A stretch of DNA of 7,921 nt, taken from NCBI GenBank assembly GCA_947589205.1, contig CANQCJ010000095.1, forward strand, positions 1 to 7,921, in the 5' to 3' direction. Shown here in pieces: positions 1 to 5,128 of this stretch (position 1 is its first letter; each line of letters opens with the position of its first letter). The notes below the pieces were generated by a model that was given only the letters and a program-made list of their open reading frames with translations, was not told the origin of the DNA and made no database searches. Source of the stretch: an uncultured Ruminococcus sp. (lineage in GTDB: Bacteria > Bacillota > Clostridia > Oscillospirales > Ruminococcaceae). Position numbers and translations under genes: made by a program.

Positions 1-504
1 GATATGTCGTCCGGCTCGCTCGGTCAGGGAATTTCCGCCGCCTGCGGAATGGCTCTTGCCGGAAAGGTCAGCTCAGACAGCTACAAGGTCTACACCGTGC
101 TCGGAGACGGCGAGATAGAAGAGGGTCAGGTCTGGGAGGCTGCGATGTTCGCGGCGCATTATAAGCTCGATAACCTCGTCGCCGTTGTGGACAACAACGG
201 TCTGCAAATCGACGGCAGAGTAGCCGACGTCATGTCGCCCTATCCGATAACCGACAAATTCGCGGCTTTCGGCTGGCAGGTATTAGAAGCGGACGCTCAC
301 GACTTTGATTCGCTCGAAGCGGCGTTTGCAAAAGCCGGAACGGTCAAGGACAAGCCGACTGTAATAATACAAAAGAGCATAAAGGGCAAGGGCGTTTCCT
401 TTATGGAGGACAACGTTTCGTGGCACGGCTCAGCCCCCAACGACGAGCAGTACGCGCAGGCAAGGGCGGAGCTTGAAGGCGCGCTTGCCGCACTCGAGAA
501 TTGA
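1..504 (+). CDS. Transketolase, N-terminal subunit (5'-truncated by window edge)
   Basis: This is the C-terminal part of the thiamine-diphosphate (TPP)-binding half of a split transketolase. With its partner it moves two-carbon ketol units between sugar phosphates in the cytosolic pentose phosphate pathway. The frame is already open at base 1 (Asp-Met-Ser-Ser-Gly-Ser-Leu-Gly-Gln-Gly, the family's substrate/TPP loop), so the ATG at base 4 is internal and not a start. The TPP/Mg motif is visible as GDG at 103-111 and the paired Asn (DNNG) at 193-198. The family's usual ending follows, with a Trp-His-Gly-x-Ala-Pro-Asn motif near 421-441. About 167 residues are present; N-terminal halves usually have about 270-280, so roughly 100 residues lie outside the window. 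The stop is TGA at 502-504. The gene is followed after 18 bases by the C-terminal subunit, so the two are almost certainly co-transcribed. A related TPP enzyme such as a DXP synthase is unlikely given the split and the motifs. Confidence 0.95.
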   Translation, partial: DMSSGSLGQGISAACGMALAGKVSSDSYKVYTVLGDGEIEEGQVWEAAMFAAHYKLDNLVAVVDNNGLQIDGRVADVMSPYPITDKFAAFGWQVLEADAHDFDSLEAAFAKAGTVKDKPTVIIQKSIKGKGVSFMEDNVSWHGSAPNDEQYAQARAELEGALAALEN

Positions 505-522
505 AGAAAGGAATTGATCTAA

Positions 523-1467
523 ATGTCAGAGGTTATTAAAAAGGCTACAAGAGAAAGCTACGGCGAGGCTCTTGCTGAGCTTGGCGATAAATATGAAAAT
601 CTTTACGTTCTCGACGCGGATCTTGCCGCCGCGACAAAGACGGGTATTTTCAAGAAGAAATTTCCCGAAAGATTTTTCGACTGCGGAATTGCCGAAGCGA
701 ACATGATGGGCGTTGCGGCGGGTCTGGCAGCCTGCGGAAAGATCCCGTTCGCTTCGACCTTCGCGATGTTCGCCGCGGGACGCGCTTTTGAGATCGTAAG
801 AAACTCTATCGGCTATCCTCATCTTAACGTAAAGATCGGCGCTACTCATGCGGGTATCTCGGTCGGTGAGGACGGCGCGACGCACCAGTGCAATGAGGAT
901 ATCGCGCTCATGAGGACTATCCCGGGAATGACGATAATAAATCCCGCGGACGATGTGGAAGCAAAAGCGGCGGTAGAAGCCGCGATACTTCACAACGGTC
1001 CTGTTTACATGAGATTCGGCAGACTTGCCGCACCCGTTTTCAACGATAAGGAAACCTATAAATTTGAGCTTGGAAAGGGTATAACTATCCGCAGCGGAAG
1101 GGATATTTCTATTGTTGCGACCGGACTTATGGTGAGCGAAGCGATAAAAGCCGCCGAGATACTCGCCGCTGAGGGCATCAACGCAGAGGTCATCAATATC
1201 CACACGATAAAGCCTATAGACGAAGAGCTTATAACGGCTACAGCCGCAAAGACCGGCAAGGTGCTTACCGTCGAAGAGCACAGCGTCATCGGCGGACTCG
1301 GCTCGGCAGTATGCGACGTGCTTGCCGCAAAATGCCCGACTAAGGTCGTAAAGATAGGCGTAAACGATGAATTCGGTCATTCCGGACCCGCGCCTAAGCT
1401 GCTCGAGCAGTTCGGACTTTGCGCCGACAATATTGTAAAGACGGCAAAAGCAGTCTGCAATAAGTAA
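523..1467 (+). CDS. Transketolase, C-terminal subunit
   Basis: This 314-residue protein is the second half of the split transketolase and carries the pyrimidine-binding domain and the C-terminal transketolase domain. The pyrimidine domain spans about residues 5-170. It contains the Gly-Ile-Ala-Glu-Ala-Asn motif whose Glu58 is expected to activate the TPP aminopyrimidine ring. It also has the His-Ala-Gly-Ile-Ser-Val-Gly-Glu-Asp-Gly segment (109-118) that family members use at the active site. The C-terminal Rossmann-like domain (about 185-312) includes the Glu-Glu-His-Ser-Val-Ile-Gly-Gly-Leu-Gly stretch. The ATG at 523 is supported by an AGAAAGGA-type ribosome binding site about 10 bases upstream. 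The length is normal for a stand-alone C-terminal subunit. It should form a heterotetramer with the upstream product. The gene ends the operon, since a strong terminator starts about 25 bases after the stop. Confidence 0.96.
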   Translation: MSEVIKKATRESYGEALAELGDKYENLYVLDADLAAATKTGIFKKKFPERFFDCGIAEANMMGVAAGLAACGKIPFASTFAMFAAGRAFEIVRNSIGYPHLNVKIGATHAGISVGEDGATHQCNEDIALMRTIPGMTIINPADDVEAKAAVEAAILHNGPVYMRFGRLAAPVFNDKETYKFELGKGITIRSGRDISIVATGLMVSEAIKAAEILAAEGINAEVINIHTIKPIDEELITATAAKTGKVLTVEEHSVIGGLGSAVCDVLAAKCPTKVVKIGVNDEFGHSGPAPKLLEQFGLCADNIVKTAKAVCNK

Positions 1468-1490
1468 ATACGCTTAAGTAAATTTTATAG

Positions 1491-1539
1491 AAAAAATGCG
1501 CTGACATCGGAAACTTTTTGGTGTTTTAGCGCATTTTTT
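1491..1539 (+). terminator. Intrinsic terminator of the transketolase operon
   Basis: AAAAAATGCGCT (1491-1502) is perfectly complementary to AGCGCATTTTTT (1528-1539), giving a 12-bp stem. The stem can extend inward through ACATC/GGTGT with one G-U pair. Seven Ts (1534-1540) follow the GC-rich core. The A-run on the left arm means the structure would also work on the other strand, although no leftward gene enters here. Confidence 0.92.
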
Positions 1540-1553
1540 TATTATGCGGAAAA

Positions 1554-1570
1554 AACGCTTGCAAAGCGTT
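1554..1570. repeat. 7-bp inverted repeat over the typA -35 element
   Basis: AACGCTT (1554-1560) and AAGCGTT (1564-1570) are perfect inverted repeats separated by GCA. The repeat covers the predicted -35 box (1559-1564). It is either a candidate operator or a small hairpin left downstream of the transketolase terminator. It is not followed by a T-run, so it is not itself a terminator. Confidence 0.5.
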
Positions 1571-1587
1571 GAAATATGTGATATAAT
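1559..1587 (+). promoter_or_regulatory. SigA-type promoter for typA (extended -10)
   Basis: The -35 is TTGCAA (1559-1564), the spacer is 17 bp, and the -10 is a perfect TATAAT (1582-1587) preceded by TGA, which gives the TGn extended -10. Transcription should start near 1594, leaving a leader of about 48 bases before the chosen typA start. It follows directly after the transketolase terminator, so typA is an independent unit. Confidence 0.85.
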
Positions 1588-1622
1588 AATATGTTGGTAA
1601 ATATAATTAATTCTGATTTCAT

Positions 1623-1632
1623 GGAAGGGAAG
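1623..1632 (+). promoter_or_regulatory. Ribosome binding site that sets the typA start
   Basis: GGAAGGGAAG ends 9 bases before the ATG at 1642. It selects this ATG over in-frame ATGs at 1621 (which overlaps the site) and 1591 (which lies at or before the predicted transcription start). Confidence 0.8.
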
Positions 1633-1641
1633 TTTAAGAAT

Positions 1642-3459
1642 ATGATCAGAGAGGACCTTAGAAATGTTGCGATAATAGCTCACGTCGATCACGGCAAGAC
1701 GACGCTCGTCGACGAAATGCTCAAACAGTCGGGAACCTTCAGAGACAATCAGGAAGTCGAAGAGCGCGTTATGGATTCAAACGATATAGAGCGTGAGCGC
1801 GGCATTACGATACTCGCTAAGAATACTTCGATAAAATACAAGGATGTAAAGATAAATATAATAGACACCCCGGGCCATGCCGATTTCGGCGGAGAGGTAG
1901 AGCGCGTTTTAAAAATGGTAAACGGCGTTATACTGCTTGTCGACGCTGCCGAAGGACCTATGCCGCAGACAAGGTTCGTGCTTCAAAAAGCGCTGGAGCT
2001 GGGGCATAAAATAATCGTTGTTATAAATAAGATAGACCGCCCGGACGCTCGTCTCAACGAGGTGGGCGACGAGGTGTTAGAGCTGCTCATGGATCTTGAC
2101 GCCAACGATGAACAGCTCGACAGCCCGATACTTTACTGCTCGGGCAGAGACGGAACGGCTTCCCCCGATCCGAACGTACCGGGAAAGGATCTTATCCCGC
2201 TGCTCGACGAGATACTTTCCTATATCCCCGCGCCGGAAGCCGACGATACCGGAGAGATGCAGTATCTTGTTTCCGCGATAGATTATAACGACTATGTGGG
2301 AAGAATAGCCATAGGACGAGTTGAGCGCGGAGTTATCAAGGTTAATCAGGAGGTAACGGTCGGCGATTATCACGCGACCAAAAAGGAATACCGCGGAAAG
2401 ATCGTCACTATCTACCAGATAGAGGGACTTAACCGCGTACCCTGCGAAAGCGCGCGCGCCGGCGATATCGTCTGCATAAGCGGTCTTGAAAATATAACTA
2501 TCGGCGATACCATCTGTTCGTTCGGCAATTTTGAACCGATACCGTTTGTAAAAATTTCAGAGCCGACGGTCGAAATGACCTTTTCGGTAAACGATTCGCC
2601 GTTTGCGGGCAGAGAGGGCAAGTATGTTACCTCCCGCCAGCTTCGCGACAGGCTTTTTAAGGAGCTGCTCAAGGACGTTTCACTGCGCGTAAACGAGACC
2701 GACAGCACCGACAGCTTCAGAGTAGCGGGCAGGGGAGAGATGCACCTTTCGATACTGATAGAAACGATGCGCCGCGAGGGCTACGAGCTGGCGGTATCTA
2801 CTCCGCGCGTGCTTTATAAGGAGATAGACGGAAAGCTATGCGAACCGATAGAGCGTCTCGTTATAGACGTGCCGGAAAATTGCGTCGGCGCGGTAATGGA
2901 GAAGCTCGGCGCGAGAAAAGGCGAGCTTTCGCAGATGACGCCGGTTGGAAGCAGAATGAGGATAGAATTTCTTATCCCCTCGCGCGGACTTTTCGGCTAC
3001 AGGAGCGAATTTCTGACCGACACAAAGGGCGAGGGCATTATGAGTTCTGTGTTCAGCGATTATCAGCCGCATAAGGGCGAGATAGAAAGACGTTCGAGCG
3101 GTTCTCTCGTTGCATTTGAGACAGGCGAAGCCGTCACCTACGGTCTTTACAACGCGCAGGAGCGCGGCGAGCTGTTTATCGGCGCGGGCACGCAGGTGTA
3201 CGAGGGAATGGTAGTGGGAGCTTCACCGAAGTCGGACGATCTTGTCGTAAACGTCTGCAAGAAAAAGCACCTCACCAACACCCGCGCAAGCGGAAGCGAC
3301 GACGCGCTGAGACTTATCCCGCCGAGGATATTGAGCTTGGAGGATTGTCTGGAATTTCTTGCCGACGACGAGCTTTTAGAGGTAACGCCCAAGAGTATGC
3401 GTATACGCAAGAGAACGCTGAGCAATCCTATGCGCGCTAAGGAAAGAGCGAAAATGTGA
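1642..3459 (+). CDS. typA: Translational GTPase TypA/BipA
   Basis: This 605-residue protein is a ribosome-binding GTPase of the EF-G/LepA family. In other bacteria it supports 50S subunit assembly and growth under cold or other stress. It is cytosolic and ribosome-associated. All G motifs are visible: G1 AHVDHGKT (13-20), switch I Arg-Gly-Ile-Thr-Ile (53-57), G3 DTPGH (75-79), G4 NKID (129-132) and a G5-like SGRDG (167-171). Domain II and the EF-G-like domains III and V follow. The TypA-specific C-terminal domain carries the Lys-rich KKKHLTNTR segment (540-548) and ends with the typical Leu-Glu-Phe-Leu-Ala-Asp-Asp-Glu-Leu-Leu-Glu-Val-Thr-Pro block. The start at 1642 is chosen by its ribosome binding site and by the family's usual N-terminus, Met-Ile-Arg-Glu-Asp-Leu-Arg-Asn. 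A frame extension to 1591 would begin at the predicted transcription start. The length is standard. The unit is monocistronic, with its own promoter and terminator. Confidence 0.97.
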   Translation: MIREDLRNVAIIAHVDHGKTTLVDEMLKQSGTFRDNQEVEERVMDSNDIERERGITILAKNTSIKYKDVKINIIDTPGHADFGGEVERVLKMVNGVILLVDAAEGPMPQTRFVLQKALELGHKIIVVINKIDRPDARLNEVGDEVLELLMDLDANDEQLDSPILYCSGRDGTASPDPNVPGKDLIPLLDEILSYIPAPEADDTGEMQYLVSAIDYNDYVGRIAIGRVERGVIKVNQEVTVGDYHATKKEYRGKIVTIYQIEGLNRVPCESARAGDIVCISGLENITIGDTICSFGNFEPIPFVKISEPTVEMTFSVNDSPFAGREGKYVTSRQLRDRLFKELLKDVSLRVNETDSTDSFRVAGRGEMHLSILIETMRREGYELAVSTPRVLYKEIDGKLCEPIERLVIDVPENCVGAVMEKLGARKGELSQMTPVGSRMRIEFLIPSRGLFGYRSEFLTDTKGEGIMSSVFSDYQPHKGEIERRSSGSLVAFETGEAVTYGLYNAQERGELFIGAGTQVYEGMVVGASPKSDDLVVNVCKKKHLTNTRASGSDDALRLIPPRILSLEDCLEFLADDELLEVTPKSMRIRKRTLSNPMRAKERAKM

Positions 3460-3466
3460 TATAAAA

Positions 3467-3507
3467 AAGCTGACCGTGAATAAAAAATCGCGGTCAGCTT
3501 CTTTTTT
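3467..3507. terminator. Bidirectional terminator between typA and the GAF-GGDEF gene
   Basis: Positions 3467-3479 pair with 3488-3500 in a 13-bp stem with one G-U pair and an 8-base A-rich loop. CTTTTTT follows on the plus strand (3501-3507). A-runs just left of the stem (3463-3468) provide the T-run for the minus strand. The stop codons of the two convergent genes sit 8 bases to the left and about 20 bases to the right, so both use this hairpin. Confidence 0.93.
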
Positions 3508-3520
3508 AAATTTTTAATTG

Positions 3521-4531
3521 TCAGACAATAACGCGGTTTCTTCCGGTCTGCTTAGCGGTGTAAAGCTTCTCGTCGGCGACCTTTATGTTGTCCTCTGCCG
3601 AAAGCGAAAAATCTATCTGCGCGCAGCCGAAGCTCATGGTGATCTTTATCTGCGTTCCTTCAAAAACGCAGACAGACTCCATTATGGTCTTTCTGATCTT
3701 CTCGGCGGCTTCAGCCGCGTCCTCGAGGGAGGCGTCGGGCAAAATAACGATAAATTCCTCGCCGCCCCAGCGGTACACTCCGGAGGAGTTTATGATATCG
3801 CTGTTTAAAATAGCCGAAACGTGCCGCAGAGCTTCATCGCCCGCATTGTGACCGTAGGTGTCGTTGATCTTTTTGAAAAAGTCGATATCGCAGAGAAACA
3901 GCGAGGTTTTCTCTGCTTTGGCTTTAAGAGACTCATAGTCGCTGTGGAAGGCTATGCGGTTTTTGAGTTTGGTAAGCTTATCGTGAAGCGAATCGTCAAG
4001 GAAGGTGTCCGATTCGAGGGCGATACCGCAGATAAACGCCGCAAGCGACAGGCGGCGGCAGTCCTCCTCCAGCTCAAAGCCGTTTTCATCATGCTTGTTT
4101 ATCGCCTGAAAAACGCCGATAAATTCGCCCTTGCAGTTGGATATCGGCATTACCATTATAGACTTTGTTATATAGCCGGTCTTTTTGTCTACATCGGCGT
4201 TGAAGTCTGGGCAGTTATAGGGATCGTTTGTGACTATCGCCTTTTTCATAGCGAGCGCTTTTCCGACAAGTCCTGTATTTTCGGGAATAACGATCCTGTC
4301 CTCGCCGACCGCCGCGGTAGTCCAAAGCTCGTGCTTGTCCTTATCCCACTTCCAGAAGCTCGCTCTGTCGGAATTGACGATAACGCTGCCAAGCTCTGTA
4401 ATAAGCCGGAATATTTCGGAATGATTGTCCTTAGCGTTGTTATCGGTAGTGCACATACGGGAATAAAGGCTGTGGGTTATATCGAATATCTTGTCAAGCA
4501 TCTCAGCTTGCTTTGCCGCGTTCTCATACAT
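3521..4531 (-). CDS. GAF-GGDEF protein, probable diguanylate cyclase
   Basis: This 336-residue cytosolic protein has no signal peptide or membrane helix. A helical start (about 1-35) leads into a GAF domain (about 36-175), then a short linker and a GGDEF domain (about 180-334). The GGDEF domain should condense two GTP into c-di-GMP. Visible active-site elements are DIDFFKKIND (215-224), the Gly-His and Gly-Asp of the NDTYGHNAGDEAL segment (223-235) and GGEEF at 256-260. The inhibitory RxxD site expected five residues before GGEEF is absent: its positions hold Ile247 and Ser250. The GAF domain ends with Asn145-Lys146, Phe152, Glu156 and Asp157, close to the NKFDE signature of cyclic-nucleotide-binding GAF domains but with Glu-Asp in place of Asp-Glu. 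The ATG at 4531 has a GGAAAGGA ribosome binding site (4543-4550) 11 bases upstream. The gene diverges from the adenylate cyclase gene and converges on typA. The GAF ligand is unknown. Confidence 0.93.
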   Translation of the reverse strand: MYENAAKQAEMLDKIFDITHSLYSRMCTTDNNAKDNHSEIFRLITELGSVIVNSDRASFWKWDKDKHELWTTAAVGEDRIVIPENTGLVGKALAMKKAIVTNDPYNCPDFNADVDKKTGYITKSIMVMPISNCKGEFIGVFQAINKHDENGFELEEDCRRLSLAAFICGIALESDTFLDDSLHDKLTKLKNRIAFHSDYESLKAKAEKTSLFLCDIDFFKKINDTYGHNAGDEALRHVSAILNSDIINSSGVYRWGGEEFIVILPDASLEDAAEAAEKIRKTIMESVCVFEGTQIKITMSFGCAQIDFSLSAEDNIKVADEKLYTAKQTGRNRVIV

Positions 4532-4565
4532 TTATCAGCGCATCCTTTCCGTTTAAGCTTATAAA

Positions 4566-4583
4566 ATATATTGACCAATATAT
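4566..4583. repeat. 8-bp inverted repeat at the GAF-GGDEF transcription start
   Basis: ATATATTG (4566-4573) and CAATATAT (4576-4583) are perfect inverted repeats separated by AC. The repeat abuts the predicted -10 of the leftward promoter and covers its predicted start near 4577, which is a good position for a repressor operator. The AT-rich outer bases make chance symmetry likelier; the TTG/CAA core is the informative part. Confidence 0.5.
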
Positions 4584-4612
4584 AATATATCACATTTTTT
4601 CTAAAATGTCAA
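4584..4612 (-). promoter_or_regulatory. SigA-type promoter for the GAF-GGDEF gene
   Basis: Read on the minus strand, the -35 is a perfect TTGACA (4612-4607), the spacer is 17 bp, and the -10 is TATATT (4589-4584) preceded by TGA, an extended -10. Transcription should begin near 4577, giving a leader of about 45 bases. Confidence 0.85.
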
Positions 4613-4652
4613 CAAAATTTGTTAAAAAATATTTTTTTAAAGTAAAATACGG

Positions 4653-4681
4653 TTGACTTTTTTGTTAATAAGTAGTATAAT
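4653..4681 (+). promoter_or_regulatory. SigA-type promoter for the cyclase operon
   Basis: The -35 is TTGACT (4653-4658), the spacer is 17 bp and the -10 is a perfect TATAAT (4676-4681). Transcription should start near 4688. A second TATAAT at 4689-4694 has no good -35. The -35 boxes of this promoter and the leftward one face away from each other across 40 bp of A/T tracts (4613-4652). These include the near-symmetric TTAAAAAA/TTTTTTAA block at 4622-4640, which could act as UP elements for both promoters. Confidence 0.87.
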
Positions 4682-4712
4682 TAAACTGTATAATAATGCT
4701 TTGATGAAAAAA

Positions 4713-4718
4713 GGGGAG
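4713..4718 (+). promoter_or_regulatory. Ribosome binding site supporting the TTG start of the cyclase
   Basis: GGGGAG lies 8 bases before TTG at 4727. No ATG or GTG in the same frame is so well placed; the first in-frame ATG is 12 codons later (4763) and would cut into the start of the membrane helix. Confidence 0.75.
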
Positions 4719-4726
4719 AACAAAAA

Positions 4727-5128
4727 TTGAACGAAGCCTCTAAGCGTCATTTTCTTACAGATATGATCGAATACGCCGTATGCTTTGCGATAGTTTTTAT
4801 TATAGCATTTTCGGATATACTGTATTCTTTGGACAGCACGCTTAAAGACAAATTGTATCAAACGCCGCGCGGTATCAACAATATGATAAAGATAATCGCT
4901 ATAGACGATAAAACGCTCGAGGAGATAGGTCCGTTCGGCACATGGGACAGAAGCGTTTACGCGCAGCTTATAGAAAAGCTCGGGGATATGCCTGCGGTCA
5001 TCGCTATGGATATAATGTTTTTCGGCAGTATGGGCGAGGAGGGCGACGAAGCCTTGCGGCTTGCCTGCGAGAAAAACGGAAACGTTGTCGCGGGTTCTTA
5101 CATAAATTATACAGCGTATATGCGTTAG
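4727..5128 (+). CDS. CHASE2-adenylate cyclase, N-terminal fragment (frameshifted gene)
   Basis: This is the first 133 codons of a CHASE2-class III cyclase gene whose frame breaks near 5117-5128. Residues about 14-33 form a hydrophobic helix that should anchor the protein, with its short N-terminus in the cytosol. The extracytoplasmic CHASE2 sensor domain begins after it. Recognisable pieces are Ile-Ala-Ile-Asp-Asp-Lys-Thr-Leu-Glu-Glu-Ile-Gly (57-68), Trp-Asp-Arg-Ser-Val-Tyr-Ala-Gln-Leu (73-81), Val-Ile-Ala-Met-Asp-Ile-Met-Phe (91-98) and Val-Val-Ala-Gly-Ser (120-124), all typical of the first half of CHASE2. Translation starts at TTG 4727 and ends at TAG 5126-5128, in the middle of the sensor domain. 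The fragment therefore has no catalytic domain and would not signal alone. The rest of the protein continues in the frame one base to the left. Removing one TA from TATA near 5117-5121 would rejoin the two parts into a 600-residue protein. Confidence 0.88.
   Translation: MNEASKRHFLTDMIEYAVCFAIVFIIAFSDILYSLDSTLKDKLYQTPRGINNMIKIIAIDDKTLEEIGPFGTWDRSVYAQLIEKLGDMPAVIAMDIMFFGSMGEEGDEALRLACEKNGNVVAGSYINYTAYMR
5102..5128 (+). other. Frameshift junction in the cyclase gene
   Basis: CHASE2 coding similarity is read in the first frame up to about Asn-Tyr-Thr-Ala-Tyr (5108-5119) and then continues in the -1 frame from Tyr-Ala-Leu-Asp-Glu-Asn-Gly at 5119. The sequence GCGTATATGCG contains a doubled TA. 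With a single TA it would read Ala-Tyr-Ala-Leu-Asp without a break. A one-base deletion nearby would have the same effect. No homopolymer run lies at the break and no X-XXY-YYZ slippery heptamer precedes the stop. Confidence 0.85.

Noticed and set aside
526..1380. A 284-codon open frame on the minus strand opposite the transketolase C-terminal gene
   Set aside because: It is the antisense of a clear transketolase gene, its product is Arg/Tyr/Cys-rich with no recognisable domain, and it has no independent support.
1591..1641. Starting typA at ATG 1591 or ATG 1621
   Set aside because: 1591 coincides with the predicted transcription start and has no ribosome binding site. 1621 overlaps the site that serves 1642. 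The family N-terminus begins at 1642.
4532..4543. A two-codon frame (ATG-CGC-TGA) just before the GAF-GGDEF start
   Set aside because: Its ATG overlaps the ribosome binding site used by ATG 4531, so it is unlikely to be initiated.
3821..4564. A 247-codon open frame on the plus strand opposite the GAF-GGDEF gene
   Set aside because: It is the antisense of a gene with intact GAF and GGDEF motifs and its own promoter and ribosome binding site. The antisense product matches nothing I recognise.
4532..4726. A CRP/cAMP-receptor box in the divergent intergenic region
   Set aside because: TGTGA occurs once on the minus strand as part of the extended -10, but no TCACA follows at the required spacing.
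4704..4730. An eight-codon leader frame (ATG 4704 to TGA 4728-4730) overlapping the TTG start of the cyclase
   Set aside because: It has no ribosome binding site of its own and is too short to separate from chance, since the Shine-Dalgarno sequence itself forms its codons.
4942..5118. An in-frame upstream extension of the cyclase C-terminal fragment to ATG 4942
   Set aside because: In this stretch the other frame encodes conserved CHASE2 sequence, while this frame gives Arg-rich non-CHASE2 residues. ATG 4942 has no ribosome binding site.
5060..5128. Programmed -1 ribosomal frameshifting in the cyclase gene
   Set aside because: The only heptamer near the pattern (GAAAAAC, about 5069-5075) lies before CHASE2 residues that are clearly read in the first frame. 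No slippery site with a downstream hairpin precedes the TAG.
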